64,000 bases of DNA from Aeromonas veronii (GTDB lineage Bacteria > Pseudomonadota > Gammaproteobacteria > Enterobacterales > Aeromonadaceae): assembly GCF_040215105.1 (NCBI RefSeq), contig NZ_CP157875.1:1293501-1357500 (forward strand), written 5' to 3'. Made by a program: the position numbers and the translations under genes. Below are positions 1-10,903 of this stretch, in pieces. A model generated the notes under the pieces. That model made no database searches. It saw nothing but the letters and a program-made list of their open reading frames with translations, and was not told where the DNA came from. The first letter of the stretch is position 1; each line of letters begins with the position of its first letter.

Positions 1-1731
1 ATTCGCGAAGGGGCCCGCTGCCTGGCTTAACGAGGAGAAGCTGCCCTGCTCCACCAGTTGGCCGCGCTCCAGCACCAGGATGTTGTCCATCTGGCTGAGT
101 TGATCGAGGCGGTGGGTGATCATCAGCAGGGTCTGACCCGTCGTCGCCTGCTCGAGGGTGCTCATGATGGCGCGCTCGGAGTGGCGATCCAGGCTGGCGG
201 TGGGTTCATCCAGCACCATCATCTGGGTGGTCTTGAGCAGGGTGCGGGCGAGGGCGATGCGTTGGGCCTGGCCCACCGAGAGCCCGCCGGCCTGATCCCC
301 GACCCGATAGTCAAAGCCTTTCTCCTGTACGAACTCCCAAGCCTGCGCCCGTTTGAGCACGGCTTCGAGCTCGGCGTCACTGGCCGTGGGCTTTGCCAGC
401 AGCAGGTTGTCGCGCAAGGAAGCGTGGAACAGCTGGGGACTCTGGGAGAGCCAGCCGAGCTGCGATCGCCACTGGCCCATGTCGAGCTCGGCGAGCTCCT
501 GGCCGTTGACCCTGAGGGAACCGCGGTAGGGGGTGAAGCCCAGCAGGGCATTGACCAGGGAGCTCTTGCCCGCCCCACTGATGCCGACCAGGGCCGTGCG
601 TGAACCGGGTTCCAGCTGGAAGTCGATGGGGCCGACCAGTACCTTGCCCTCGGCACTTAATACCTCGAGTGCGCTGGCCTCAACCCGGATAGGTCCCCGG
701 GTATGGAAGGGGGCCGTGCCGGAGGCGGGTTCGCTGACCTCGGCCTCCAGGAATTCCAGCAACTGTTCGGCGGCGCCGATGGCCTGGGCCTTGGCGTGAT
801 AGTGGGCACCGAGCTCTCGTAGCGGTGCATAGAACTCGGGTGCGAGGAAGAGCACGAACAGGCCGGTGAACAGGGTGACCTTGACGCCGTAGCTGCCAAA
901 GTTCAGGTGGTCGATGTAGGAGAAGCCGAAGTAGACCGCCACCAGGGCCACGGCGAGGGCGGCGAAGAACTCCAGCACGGCGGTGCTGAGGAAGGCCAGT
1001 CGCAGCACCTCCATGGTGCGCTCCCGAAAATCTTCCGAGGCATCGCGAATGGCTTCCCCCTCGGCCTGGGTGCGCATGAAGAGTTGCAGGGTGCGCAATC
1101 CCTTGAGCCGGTCGAGGAAGTGGCCGGAGAGGCGCGCCAGGGAGAGGAAGTTGCGGCGGTTCGCATCGGCGGCGCCGACCCCCACCAGGATCATGAACAG
1201 CGGGATCAGGGGAGCCGTGCCGAGCAAGATGATGCCGGCGGCCCAGTTGACCGGGAACACGGCCACCAGGATCACCAGGGGAATGAAGACGGCGACCGCC
1301 ATCTGGGGCAGATAACGGGAGAAGAAATCCTGCATCTCTTCGATCTGTTCCAGCAACAGGCTGGCCCAGCTGCCGGCGGGGCGACGCTGGATATAGGCGG
1401 GGCCGAGGCGGGCGAGGCGGGTGAGTACCAGTTCACGGATGGCCAGGCGCACCGCGCTGCCCGCCTTGAAACTGGCCACTTCACGACCATAGGCCAGCAG
1501 CGCCTTGGCAGCAGTGACCAGCAACAGGCTGATGAAGAGGGGAATGGATTGCTCCGGGGTGCTGCCTGCGATGATGAAGCCATGGAGCAGGGTAGCCAGC
1601 AGCCACGCCTGTGCCACCATCAGCATGCCCTGACCCAGGCCCAGGCCGATGGAGAGACCGATCCAGCGTCGGCCATGGCTCGATTGCTTGCGCAACCAGC
1701 CATAGAGATGTTTCTGCGTACCTTTGTCCAT
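1..1731 (-). CDS. cydD: CydD, heterodimeric ABC exporter subunit (3' end beyond window)
   Basis: Permease-ATPase half of CydDC, the inner-membrane exporter of glutathione/cysteine (heme has also been proposed as ligand) needed to assemble cytochrome bd oxidase. The 577 codons visible follow E. coli CydD (588 aa) throughout: an N-terminal membrane domain containing LLGTAPLIPLFM and GAADANRRNFL, then an ATPase domain with Walker A GISGAGKSS, signature LSVGQAQR, Walker B MMVLDEPTASLD and switch His in MITHR. Only about 10 C-terminal residues are missing. The ATG at 1731 was chosen because GAGGAGGG lies just upstream. cydC would be expected next, outside the window. Family assignment is firm; the transported substrate is from the literature. 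Confidence 0.95.
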   Translation of the reverse strand, partial: MDKGTQKHLYGWLRKQSSHGRRWIGLSIGLGLGQGMLMVAQAWLLATLLHGFIIAGSTPEQSIPLFISLLLVTAAKALLAYGREVASFKAGSAVRLAIRELVLTRLARLGPAYIQRRPAGSWASLLLEQIEEMQDFFSRYLPQMAVAVFIPLVILVAVFPVNWAAGIILLGTAPLIPLFMILVGVGAADANRRNFLSLARLSGHFLDRLKGLRTLQLFMRTQAEGEAIRDASEDFRERTMEVLRLAFLSTAVLEFFAALAVALVAVYFGFSYIDHLNFGSYGVKVTLFTGLFVLFLAPEFYAPLRELGAHYHAKAQAIGAAEQLLEFLEAEVSEPASGTAPFHTRGPIRVEASALEVLSAEGKVLVGPIDFQLEPGSRTALVGISGAGKSSLVNALLGFTPYRGSLRVNGQELAELDMGQWRSQLGWLSQSPQLFHASLRDNLLLAKPTASDAELEAVLKRAQAWEFVQEKGFDYRVGDQAGGLSVGQAQRIALARTLLKTTQMMVLDEPTASLDRHSERAIMSTLEQATTGQTLLMITHRLDQLSQMDNILVLERGQLVEQGSFSSLSQAAGPFAN

Positions 1732-1891
1732 TACCACCCTCCTCAAACGAGTGGCGCAAGACTATCGTCGCCCCCAGGGCTTGGCAACCTTGTCGATGCG
1801 GGAGGCTGGAGTCGGTTGCCTGAAAAATAGACTTCATGCTCATTAGTTGGTCGAACAGCTTGATTTACGGCAAAAAATACCAGGGTGGTGA

Positions 1892-1919
1892 TTGCGCTCG
1901 CCGGCAAAATGCATATAGT
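1892..1919 (+). promoter_or_regulatory. Probable sigma70 promoter of the tRNA-Gly genes
   Basis: TTGCGC (1892-1897), a 16-nt spacer and TATAGT (1914-1919) place a start site near 1927, just before the first tRNA at 1933. Seen in sequence; activity is inferred. Confidence 0.55.
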
Positions 1920-1932
1920 AGAGGCCACTGAC

Positions 1933-2006
1933 GCGGGTGTAGTTCAATGGTAGAACGGTAGCTTCCCAAGCTGCATACGTGGGTTCGATTCCCATCACCC
2001 GCTCCA
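1933..2006 (+). tRNA. glyU: tRNA-Gly (anticodon CCC)
   Basis: A 74-nt cloverleaf with encoded 3' CCA. The acceptor arm GCGGGTG pairs with CACCCGC, the anticodon loop is CTTCCCAAG, and the T loop contains GTTCGATTCC. It closely matches E. coli glyU tRNA-Gly(CCC). It is followed 103 nt later by a second glycine isoacceptor and probably shares its transcript. Confidence 0.96.
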
Positions 2007-2108
2007 ATCTCAAGACCTGATAAAGCGCCAGTCTCGTTCCTGCCTCTGCCTAGCACGCCATCCTGACGTTGACCCCATATCCGGTACTTACTGCTAGCTT
2101 TGATGCCT

Positions 2109-2184
<76 letters not shown>

Positions 2185-2194
2185 GCTTTCATGC

Positions 2195-2225
2195 AAAAAG
2201 CCCACTCCTGCGAGTGGGCTTTTTG
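2195..2225 (+). terminator. Rho-independent terminator of the tRNA-Gly unit
   Basis: An A-rich 5' side and stem GCCCACTC/GAGTGGGC with a 4-nt loop, followed by TTTTTG. It lies 10 nt after the second tRNA. Confidence 0.9.
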
Positions 2226-2301
2226 TTTGCCGCATCCTTGCCTGACAGGCATTCGCTGCCGCGGCTCTGTGCAAGGCAGCCACCGACGGCTCGCCGGAAA
2301 C

Positions 2302-2328
2302 AGAAGAGGCGCCAACGGCGCCTCTTCT
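2302..2328 (-). terminator. Terminator of arcA
   Basis: Inverted repeat AGAAGAGGCGCC/GGCGCCTCTTCT with a 3-nt loop, just downstream of the arcA stop on the minus strand. The tail is only moderately T-rich (TTCTGTTT). Confidence 0.7.
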
Positions 2329-2356
2329 TACCACACAGGGATCTGGCGAACAGGGA

Positions 2357-3076
2357 TTATTCCTGCTCCAGCTCGCCGCAGAAGCGGTAGCCTTCGCCAT
2401 GTATGGTGGCGATGATTTCCGGGGTGTCGCCCACGCTCTCGAAGTGCTTGCGAATGCGGCGGATGGTGACATCCACGGTGCGGTCGTGGGGCTTGAGCTC
2501 ACGGCCTGTCATCTTCTTGAGCAGCTCGGCGCGGGTCTGGATCTGGCCCGGGTTTTCGCAGAAGTGCAGCATGGCGCGGAACTCGGAGCGCGGCAGCTTG
2601 AACATGTCGCCAGCCGGACTGACCAGGGCGCGACTGTTGATGTCCAGGGCCCAGCCGTTGAACAGGTAACGCTCGACCAGCTTCTTCTCTTCGCCACCGG
2701 CAGCCACGTTCATGGTGCGGCTCAGCAGGTTGCGGGCACGGATGGTCAGCTCGCGGGGGTTGAAGGGCTTGGTGATGTAGTCATCGGCACCGATCTCCAG
2801 ACCCAGGATCTTGTCCACTTCGTTGTCACGACCGGTGAGGAACATCAGGGCGATGTTGTCATCTTCACGCAGCTCGCGCGCCAGCAGCAGGCCATTCTTG
2901 CCCGGCAGGTTGATGTCCATGATCACCAGGTTGATGGTGTGGGCGGTCAGGGCCTGGTGCATCTCGTCGCCATTGTTGGCTTCGAGCACAATGTAACCCT
3001 CTGCCTCGAAAATGCTCTTCAGGGTATTGCGGGTAACCAGTTCGTCTTCGACGATCAGTATGTGTGGTGTTTGCAT
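2357..3076 (-). CDS. arcA: ArcA, anoxic redox response regulator
   Basis: Cytoplasmic response regulator of the ArcB/ArcA two-component system. It represses aerobic respiration and TCA genes, and tunes anaerobic genes, at low oxygen. Length is 239 aa (E. coli 238). The receiver domain spans about 1-120 with phosphoacceptor Asp54 in [12 protein letters not shown], Thr81 and Lys103 in ITKPFNP. The C-terminal OmpR-type winged helix contains [15 protein letters not shown]. It is monocistronic, with a terminator behind it and a long 377-nt upstream gap that carries a near-perfect FNR box at 3367-3380. E. coli arcA is likewise activated by FNR. Its sensor ArcB is not in the window. Confidence 0.97.
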   Translation of the reverse strand: MQTPHILIVEDELVTRNTLKSIFEAEGYIVLEANNGDEMHQALTAHTINLVIMDINLPGKNGLLLARELREDDNIALMFLTGRDNEVDKILGLEIGADDYITKPFNPRELTIRARNLLSRTMNVAAGGEEKKLVERYLFNGWALDINSRALVSPAGDMFKLPRSEFRAMLHFCENPGQIQTRAELLKKMTGRELKPHDRTVDVTIRRIRKHFESVGDTPEIIATIHGEGYRFCGELEQE

Positions 3077-3453
3077 TGAGTATTCCCAGATTCTTATCAG
3101 TTAATTTTCGAAATTTTAACACTCTTTGGCGTTATCCGACCGGCCCTGAAAATTTATTACGTCATCCTGGGTATGAATATCGGGTCGAATCATCGCGAAT
3201 TTGGTCACTGTGCCGGCAAACATCCATATGCCACAGACGGGGTCTCAACAAGCCTGATTGAGCGGTGCCCTGAAAGGTAGTCCATTGCAAAAGTTGCTGC
3301 ATTTTATCAGTTAACAGGCGCATAACAACACTCTTTGCTGTCAGATAGCAACTTTTTAACTCTGGCTTGATATAAGTCAAACCCTGAGTTATCTGCATGA
3401 TACTTGGGCTTGGCTCCATTTTCGCCCCTATGAAATGTAATGAGATGCAACAT
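3077..3453. other. Gene-free arcA upstream region
   Basis: 377 nt between divergent arcA and the DUF3293 gene. It is AT-richer than its flanks and carries the FNR box at 3367-3380. No ORF here looks coding. A long untranslated leader for arcA is plausible. Confidence 0.6.
3367..3380. promoter_or_regulatory. FNR-type box between arcA and the DUF3293 gene
   Basis: TTGATATAAGTCAA matches the FNR consensus TTGAT-N4-ATCAA at all positions but one. It is 290 bp upstream of arcA and about 75 bp upstream of the DUF3293 start, so it could serve either gene. FNR activation of arcA is known in E. coli. Confidence 0.6.
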
Positions 3454-3870
3454 ATGGTTGACATGACTTTGTGGGAAAACTACAGAAAAGTGTGCTTTAT
3501 TGCCCCTTTTTCGCCGCCGGACTGGCCTGATTATGCCATCGTCACGGCCTGGAATCCGGGAAGTCAGCCCGTGGGAAGGCGTCGCAACACCCGTCGTCAG
3601 CATGCTCTTCTGCGTGTCATCCATCGCTTCGGCACCTTGCCTGCCATGGGGCCGGTATGGGGCAGTGCTCTTGATGAGAACTGGCAGGAGGAGTCCTGGC
3701 TGCTGCGCGCTTCTCGCCTTGATGCCACCCGGTTGGCGGCCGCCTTTGGACAATATGCCCTCTACCGGGTCGAGCGGGGAGAACTCTGGCTGGAGCCTGC
3801 GCTGCTGAATGTGCCTCCCTGCTATCTGGGGCCCCTTGCCGCTCACTGGATTGTCAGAGCGCCGACATGA
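3454..3870 (+). CDS. DUF3293 domain protein
   Basis: Small soluble protein of unknown function, 138 aa from the chosen start. It has the DUF3293 hallmarks: an N-terminal LWENYR segment, then YAIVTAWNPGSQP followed by RRRNTRRQHALL, and a mid-domain EESWLL. Family members usually begin a few residues before the LW motif. ATG 3454 has GAG at 3442-3444, and ATG 3463 (MTLWENYR) is nearly as good; an upstream ATG at 3397 looks too early. It is divergent from arcA and followed 54 nt later by the rraA homologue. No signal peptide or membrane segment. Confidence 0.75.
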   Translation: MVDMTLWENYRKVCFIAPFSPPDWPDYAIVTAWNPGSQPVGRRRNTRRQHALLRVIHRFGTLPAMGPVWGSALDENWQEESWLLRASRLDATRLAAAFGQYALYRVERGELWLEPALLNVPPCYLGPLAAHWIVRAPT

Positions 3871-3924
3871 TGGAAGAATGGCGACTCACCTGTGTGTTTA
3901 TCACTCACCCATGGAAGGATGACG

Positions 3925-4407
3925 ATGATGCTGGATTTACTGCCCGATCTCTGTGATGAACACCTCGATAATGTGCAAGTGGCCGAGCCGCTGTTTCGCG
4001 ATTATGGCGGCAAGCCGTTGTTTCATGGGGAGGCGGTGACGCTTTCCTGTTTCGAGGACAACAGCCTTGTGCGGGAGCTGGTGAATCGCCCGGGCCATGG
4101 CAAGGTGATGGTCATCGACGGTGGCGGTTCCCTGCGCCGTGCCCTGCTCGGGGATCAACTGGCCATCAAGGCCGCGGAGCAGGGATGGGAGGGGATCCTC
4201 GTCTATGGCGCAGTGCGGGATGTGGGCACCCTGGCCACCCTGTCGCTCGGGGTCAAGGCGCTGGCGGCCTGCCCGGTCAAGACGGAAAAGCGTGGTCTGG
4301 GCGAGCTCGATGCTACCGTCTCCTTCGCGGGGGTGACCATATCGCCGGGGAATTATGTCTATGCCGATCTCAACGGCGTGCTGGTGAGTGCCAGCCGGCT
4401 GATCTGA
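3925..4407 (+). CDS. rraA: RraA-family protein (regulator of RNase E activity)
   Basis: 160 aa, colinear with E. coli RraA (161 aa), which binds RNase E and lowers mRNA decay. Visible family features are EPLFRDYGG near residue 20, [27 protein letters not shown] and [13 protein letters not shown]. The same fold also serves oxaloacetate/HMG aldolases, so an enzymatic role cannot be excluded. It is not in the hslVU-menA neighbourhood where enteric rraA sits, so it may be a second paralogue. ATG 3925 has AAGG 6 nt upstream; ATGs at 3919 and 3928 are alternatives. Confidence 0.8.
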   Translation: MMLDLLPDLCDEHLDNVQVAEPLFRDYGGKPLFHGEAVTLSCFEDNSLVRELVNRPGHGKVMVIDGGGSLRRALLGDQLAIKAAEQGWEGILVYGAVRDVGTLATLSLGVKALAACPVKTEKRGLGELDATVSFAGVTISPGNYVYADLNGVLVSASRLI

Positions 4408-4411
4408 AAGG

Positions 4412-4888
4412 CTAGAAATGCAGCCCGAGCCCCAGCATGAGGAACTGTTCCGTGCTGAAGGCGCTGACACCGTAGTTGGCGGTGAGCGCCAGCTGGGGCG
4501 TCAGCAGCAGGCTGCTGTTGAGCTCCACCAGGGTGCTGGGCTTGCTCGTCTCCAGCTGCTTGACCTGACTGCCGATGTTGAGGGACGGGGAGAGCTGATA
4601 GCGCACCCCGGAACTGATGTTGAAACCTGCCTGATCGCTGCGGGCACCGAGGGCGGGGCCTGCCTCCATGTAGAGGCTGATGTCCTCTTCAAGCGGATAT
4701 TGATAGCCGGTATTGATGAGCCAGATGTCGAAGCTGTCGCTGGGGTGGGTCTGGGTACCGAGCAGTACGCCGGAATAGCTTTTGACGTAGAGCTGGCTGT
4801 CGGTATCGTCCTGGAGAAAACTCCAGTCGGCCGCCTGGGCCGAAAGCGCGAATGCAGATGCGAGTGCGATGGCGAGAGATTTGACCAT
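4412..4888 (-). CDS. Small predicted outer-membrane beta-barrel protein
   Basis: 158 aa with a clear signal peptide (MVKSLAIALASAFALSAQA, cleavage near 19/20). The rest alternates polar and hydrophobic residues typical of transmembrane strands (QLYVKSYSGVLLG, LYMEAGPALG). It ends in Phe (MLGLGLHF), as outer-membrane barrels do, and its size would fit about 8 strands. No function recognised. ATG 4888 follows GGGAGGGG; an in-frame upstream ATG at 4927 adds a non-signal segment and is rejected. It converges on the rraA homologue with 4 nt between the stops. Confidence 0.7.
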   Translation of the reverse strand: MVKSLAIALASAFALSAQAADWSFLQDDTDSQLYVKSYSGVLLGTQTHPSDSFDIWLINTGYQYPLEEDISLYMEAGPALGARSDQAGFNISSGVRYQLSPSLNIGSQVKQLETSKPSTLVELNSSLLLTPQLALTANYGVSAFSTEQFLMLGLGLHF

Positions 4889-5056
4889 TCGTTTCCCCTC
4901 CCTGGGTCCGAACAGGACTACAAGCATGGCACATCGCTTCTACCTGTAAAGGCTACTTTCGTCACAATAAAAGAGTTTAAATTGGCACCCGACTCATGCT
5001 ACACAGGCCCGGTCACTCTGAGTCTTCATTAATTTTCTTCATCAAGAGGCGATCTC

Positions 5057-5446
5057 ATGAACAAGAAACTGACCCTGCTGGCCGCCCTGGCCCTGGGAGG
5101 CTGCGCCATGGCAACGGGTTCCAATCTGGCTAGCTTGCAAGCATCGACCTGGCAGTTGCAAGGGGCGAGCGGCGATACCTTCACCTTGCAACTGGCAGGG
5201 GACAAGGTGGCCGGCAAGGGCGGCTGCAACCGCTACTTCGGCGCCATCAAGCAGCAGGGGGACGGCGTACTGGCTCTCGGTCCCATGGGGGCGACCCGCA
5301 TGATGTGCATGGGGGATCTGGCAGGCAAGGAGATGAATTACCTGCAGGCCCTGGAGAAGGTCGCGAGCTTCGAGATCAAGGGTCAGCAGCTGGTACTGCG
5401 TGATGCCAGCAAGGCACCCCTGCTCACCTTCGATGCGATGAAATAA
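5057..5446 (+). CDS. META-domain lipoprotein (HslJ-like)
   Basis: 129 aa. The signal peptide ends in lipobox LGGC with the lipidated Cys at 16. The mature part is a META domain: STWQL near residue 30, then GKGGCNRYFG and MGATRMMCMG, which carry the conserved cysteines, and the C-terminal LVLRDASKAPLLTF. HslJ in E. coli is a heat-inducible outer-membrane protein linked to novobiocin tolerance. Anchoring by a lipid is inferred from the lipobox; Ala at +2 suggests the outer membrane. A strong hairpin terminator follows. Confidence 0.85.
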   Translation: MNKKLTLLAALALGGCAMATGSNLASLQASTWQLQGASGDTFTLQLAGDKVAGKGGCNRYFGAIKQQGDGVLALGPMGATRMMCMGDLAGKEMNYLQALEKVASFEIKGQQLVLRDASKAPLLTFDAMK

Positions 5447-5497
5447 GTCGAGGTACCGTCAATGGCTGTCGCAACCCGGCCGCCATGTCGTGCACAC

Positions 5498-5525
5498 AAA
5501 GAGGGACGCCGCAGCGTCCCTCTTT
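5498..5525. terminator. Terminator after the META-domain gene, before the aceK 3' end
   Basis: Inverted repeat AAAGAGGGACGC/GCGTCCCTCTTT with a CGCA loop. It lies between two convergent genes and has T/A runs on both sides, so it could work in both directions. Confidence 0.85.
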
Positions 5526-5555
5526 GCATTTCGTGAAGAGCCTTATCGGACCTCT

Positions 5556-7340
<1,785 letters not shown>

Positions 7341-7477
7341 TCACATATCGGGCCACTATGGCAACATTCAAACATCCGTTCAAGTGGCATTTTTCGGGGA
7401 TAAACGGTAGATTGCGCCCCTGTTTTGCCGATGGTCCCACGCCCTTTTCGACCGCGGCCCCTCCAGGAGAAAACCCG

Positions 7478-8170
7478 ATGAAACTCTATTTTGTACTGGT
7501 GGCACCGGCCCGCGCCGCCAACGTGGGGGCCGCCGCCCGCGCCATGAAGACCATGGGCTTCGATGCCATGCGCCTGGTGGCGAGCCGGGTGCATGAAGAG
7601 GATGAGGCGGGCTGGGTGGCGCACGGGGCGCAGGAGATCCTGACCGAGGCCGAGGCGTTCGATACCCTGGAGGCGGCCCTCGCGGACATGGATCTGGTGA
7701 TTGCCACCACCGCCCGCCAGCGTGGCCGTTATCAGCACTACCTCACCCCGGCCGAGATCCGCGATCAGATCCGTGCCAAACCGTCGTTGAACAAGGTTGC
7801 CATCGTGTTTGGCTGCGAGGAGTCGGGTCTCTCCAACGAGCAACTCGCCCAGGTGGATCTCATCAGTTACCTGCCCCTCAAGGTGAGCTACCCCTCCCTG
7901 AACCTGGGGCAGGCGATCATGCTGTATGCCTACGAGATGAGTCCGCTGCTGGATGAGCCCGAAGCCGTAGCAGAAAATTTTGATAACCTTGGACAGGTTC
8001 GGGTACTGAAATCAAAAACAGCAGAAATTCTCGGTGAACTCGGTGTTTCGCAGGATGAAAAACTGCATCAATGGGTGATGGACCGAGTGCCCATGCTGCC
8101 GCAGCGGGATCTGAATATGCTGCATCTGCTCTGCAAAGACCTCGTTCGCCGTTTTGAACGCAAGGAGTGA
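7478..8170 (+). CDS. lasT: SpoU-family RNA 2'-O-methyltransferase, LasT/TrmJ type
   Basis: 230-aa SPOUT methyltransferase that would use SAM to 2'-O-methylate RNA. The N-terminus reads VAPARAANVGAAARAMKTMGF. The trefoil-knot motifs are VFGCEESGLSNEQL and SYPSLNLGQAIMLY, where Asn-Leu-Gly-Gln-Ala forms the SAM pocket. The C-terminal helical part is as in TrmJ and E. coli LasT (YjtD). Position favours LasT: E. coli yjtD is also directly upstream of thrLABC. ATG 7478 has CAGGAGA upstream. The substrate RNA is not known from the sequence. Confidence 0.88.
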   Translation: MKLYFVLVAPARAANVGAAARAMKTMGFDAMRLVASRVHEEDEAGWVAHGAQEILTEAEAFDTLEAALADMDLVIATTARQRGRYQHYLTPAEIRDQIRAKPSLNKVAIVFGCEESGLSNEQLAQVDLISYLPLKVSYPSLNLGQAIMLYAYEMSPLLDEPEAVAENFDNLGQVRVLKSKTAEILGELGVSQDEKLHQWVMDRVPMLPQRDLNMLHLLCKDLVRRFERKE

Positions 8171-8181
8171 AGCGGTTTAAG

Positions 8182-8211
8182 TTGACAGCCCATCGCCCGG
8201 CGCGGTATTGC
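8182..8211 (+). promoter_or_regulatory. Probable thr operon promoter
   Basis: TTGACA (8182-8187), an 18-nt spacer and TATTGC (8206-8211). Transcription would start about 25 nt before the thrL ATG, which fits a leader-peptide attenuator. Confidence 0.55.
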
Positions 8212-8242
8212 TAAAAGCCAGCTTCGTTCAAGAGTGTTCGTC

Positions 8243-8317
8243 ATGCAGTCATTCATCAACGTCATCACCACCACCATTATTACCGGTACCACCACAGGTG
8301 GCACTGGGGCCGGTTGA
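8243..8317 (+). CDS. thrL: ThrL, threonine operon leader peptide
   Basis: A 24-codon ORF whose peptide reads [20 protein letters not shown] then TGAG. Eight Thr and four Ile codons are clustered exactly where attenuation requires them. In E. coli the 21-residue ThrL does the same job: starved Thr- or Ile-tRNA stalls the ribosome and prevents terminator folding. Upstream is the promoter at 8182; downstream are the attenuator hairpin and thrA. The amino-acid order differs from E. coli but the logic and the GTGAG-like end are conserved. Confidence 0.9.
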   Translation: MQSFINVITTTIITGTTTGGTGAG

Positions 8318-8345
8318 TGCGCTGACGAACAAGCACAGAAATCAG

Positions 8346-8381
8346 AAAAGGCCCGTACCCACCCAGTACGGGCCTTTTTGT
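8346..8381 (+). terminator. thr operon attenuator terminator
   Basis: GC-rich stem GGCCCGTAC/GTACGGGCC flanked by AAAA and TTTTTG, 29 nt after the thrL stop and 60 nt before thrA. This is the regulated terminator of the leader. Confidence 0.9.
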
Positions 8382-8441
8382 TGGATGATTTTCGGGTCAA
8401 TTTGTCGGTCGGTTTGCAAAAAAATACAGGGAGAGAAAGCG

Positions 8442-10901
8442 ATGAGAGTGTTGAAGTTTGGCGGGTCGTCACTGGCCGATGCAGAACGTTTCCTACGGGT
8501 TGCCGATATCGCGGTGAACACCCATGGTCAGTCCCAGGTCGCCCTGGTGTTGTCGGCCCCGGCCAAGGTGACCAATCATCTGGTGGCCCTGGTAGAACAG
8601 ACCAGTCGCGGCATGGATGCCAGTAGTACCCTGTTCGAGATCAACGGTATCTTCTCCCGCCTGCTGGCGGGGCTCAAGGCGGCCTATCCGGCCCTGGATG
8701 ACAAGGCCCTGCTGGCCCGTCTGACCAGCGAACTGGATCAGGTCGAGCGGTTGATGCAGGGCATCCGGCTGCTCGGGCTCTGCCCGGACAACGTGCAGGC
8801 CCGCATCCTGAGCCGGGGCGAGAACCTCTCCATCGCCTTCATGCACGAGCTGCTGCGGGTACGTGGTCTCGAACTGGATCTCATCGTGCCGGAACAGTTG
8901 CTGGTCACCGACGGCGGCTATCTGGAGGCGCACGTCGACATCGAGGCCTCCCGCCTGCGCTTCGCCGCCAAGGGCCTGCGTTCCGATTGTCTCTATCTGA
9001 TGCCGGGCTTCACCGGTGGCAGCGACAAGGGTGAGACCGTGCTGCTGGGCCGTAACGGCTCCGACTACTCCGCCGCCGTGCTGGCCGCCTGTGTCGATGC
9101 GGAGTGCTGCGAGATCTGGACCGATGTGGAGGGCTGCTACAACTGCGATCCGCGCCTGGTGCCGGACGCTTACTTGCTCAAAACCCTCTCCTACAAGGAG
9201 GCGATGGAGCTCTCCTACTTCGGTGCCAAGGTGCTGCACCCGAAAACCATCGCCCCCGTGGCCCAGTTCCACATCCCCTGTCTCATCAAGAACAGCTTCA
9301 ACCCGCAAGGGCCGGGGACGCTTATCGGGGTCGAGCAGGGGGATGATGACCTGAAAGTGAAGGCCATCTCGGATCTCTCCGGCATGTGCATGTTCAACGT
9401 CTCCGGCCCCGGCATGAAGGGCATGGTGGGCATGGCGGGCCGGATCTTCTCCGCCGTCTCCCGCGCCGGGGTCAGCATCGTCCTCATCACCCAGTCATCC
9501 TCCGAGTACAGCGTCAGCTTCTGCATCCACAGCTACGATTGCGACAAGACCCGCAAGGTGCTGGAGCGCGAGTTCGAACTGGAATTCAAGAACCAGCTGC
9601 TGGATCCCCTCGAGATCATGACCGATCTCGCCATCATCTCCCTCATCGGGGACGGCATGCGCACATCCAAAGGGATGGCGGCGCGCTTCTTCACCTCCCT
9701 GGCCCAGGCTTCCATCAACATCGTCGCCATCGCGCAGGGGTCGAGCGAGCGCTCCATCTCCGCCGTGGTGCGGGATCGCAAGGTGGCGGAAGCCATCAAG
9801 GCCTGCCACCAGAACTTCTTCGGCAGCCAGCAGTTCATCGATCTGTTCGTGGTCGGCGTCGGCGGCGTCGGTGCGGCCCTGGTGGATCAGATTGCCCGTC
9901 AGCAACCCGTGCTGGCCGAGCAGGGCACCGGCCTGCGGGTGGTCGGCATCGCCAACAGCCGCCAGATGGCGGTCAACAAGGATGGTCTCAACCTCGCCAA
10001 CTGGCGCGAGCAACTGGTGGAGGCCCGGGACAGCTTCAGCCTGGAGTCGGTGAAAAAAGCGGTGGAAGAGAGTCATCTCATCAACCCTGTGATCGTCGAT
10101 TGCACCTCCAGCGAAGCGGTCGCCGTCCAATATGCGGACTTCCTGGCCGCCGGTTTCCACGTGGTCACCCCGAACAAGAAGGCCAACACCGGGTCGCTCG
10201 ATTACTACAAGGCGCTGCGCCGCACCGCCCGCCAGACTCGCCGCAAGTTCCTGTACGAGACCAACGTCGGCGCCGGTCTGCCGGTCATCGAGAACCTGCA
10301 GAACCTCATCAAGGCCGGCGACAAGCTGCGCGCCTTCGACGGCGTGCTGTCCGGGTCGCTCTCCTTCATCTTCGGCAAGCTGGACGAGGGGATGAGCTTC
10401 TCCGAGGCCACCGGCATCGCCCGTGGCAACGGCTTCACCGAGCCGGATCCCCGCGACGATCTGAACGGCATGGACGTGGCCCGCAAGCTCTTGATCCTGG
10501 CCCGTGAGGCCGGCATGGCGCTGGAGCTCTCCGACGTGGAAGTGGAGCAGGCGCTGCCGCCGGGCTTTGACGTCAGTGGCGACGTGGAGGCCTTTATGGC
10601 CCGTTTGCCGGAGGCAGACGGCTGGTTCCGTGACCAGTTCGCGGCTGCCCAGCGTGAAGGCAAGGTGCTGCGCTACGTGGGCTCCATCGAGGGGGGCAAG
10701 TGCAAGGTCGCCATCAAGGCGGTCGGCGCCGATGAACCGCTGTTCAAGGTCAAGGACGGGGAGAACGCGCTCGCCTTCTTCTCCACCTATTACCAGCCCA
10801 TCCCCCTGGTGCTGCGTGGCTATGGCGCGGGCACCGAGGTGACCGCCGCCGGTGTCTTCGCCGACGTGCTGCGCACCCAGAACTGGAAGCAGGAGCTATA
10901 A
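8442..10901 (+). CDS. thrA: ThrA, bifunctional aspartokinase I/homoserine dehydrogenase I
   Basis: Catalyses the first step (aspartate to aspartyl phosphate) and third step (aspartate semialdehyde to homoserine, NADPH-dependent) of the threonine branch. Length is 819 aa (E. coli 820). The kinase domain starts with KFGGSSLAD. Two ACT-type regulatory repeats follow around 310-460 ([35 protein letters not shown]). The dehydrogenase domain has Rossmann [14 protein letters not shown] near 470 and the catalytic region [19 protein letters not shown] 8442 follows CAGGGAGAG. It is first in thrABC and controlled by the thrL attenuator; feedback inhibition by Thr is expected from the family. Confidence 0.97.
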   Translation: MRVLKFGGSSLADAERFLRVADIAVNTHGQSQVALVLSAPAKVTNHLVALVEQTSRGMDASSTLFEINGIFSRLLAGLKAAYPALDDKALLARLTSELDQVERLMQGIRLLGLCPDNVQARILSRGENLSIAFMHELLRVRGLELDLIVPEQLLVTDGGYLEAHVDIEASRLRFAAKGLRSDCLYLMPGFTGGSDKGETVLLGRNGSDYSAAVLAACVDAECCEIWTDVEGCYNCDPRLVPDAYLLKTLSYKEAMELSYFGAKVLHPKTIAPVAQFHIPCLIKNSFNPQGPGTLIGVEQGDDDLKVKAISDLSGMCMFNVSGPGMKGMVGMAGRIFSAVSRAGVSIVLITQSSSEYSVSFCIHSYDCDKTRKVLEREFELEFKNQLLDPLEIMTDLAIISLIGDGMRTSKGMAARFFTSLAQASINIVAIAQGSSERSISAVVRDRKVAEAIKACHQNFFGSQQFIDLFVVGVGGVGAALVDQIARQQPVLAEQGTGLRVVGIANSRQMAVNKDGLNLANWREQLVEARDSFSLESVKKAVEESHLINPVIVDCTSSEAVAVQYADFLAAGFHVVTPNKKANTGSLDYYKALRRTARQTRRKFLYETNVGAGLPVIENLQNLIKAGDKLRAFDGVLSGSLSFIFGKLDEGMSFSEATGIARGNGFTEPDPRDDLNGMDVARKLLILAREAGMALELSDVEVEQALPPGFDVSGDVEAFMARLPEADGWFRDQFAAAQREGKVLRYVGSIEGGKCKVAIKAVGADEPLFKVKDGENALAFFSTYYQPIPLVLRGYGAGTEVTAAGVFADVLRTQNWKQEL

Positions 10902-10903
10902 GC

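Noticed and set aside
1859..1872. Possible FNR site TTGATTTACGGCAA upstream of cydD
   Set aside because: Only the left half matches; the right half deviates at two core bases and there is no supporting spacing.
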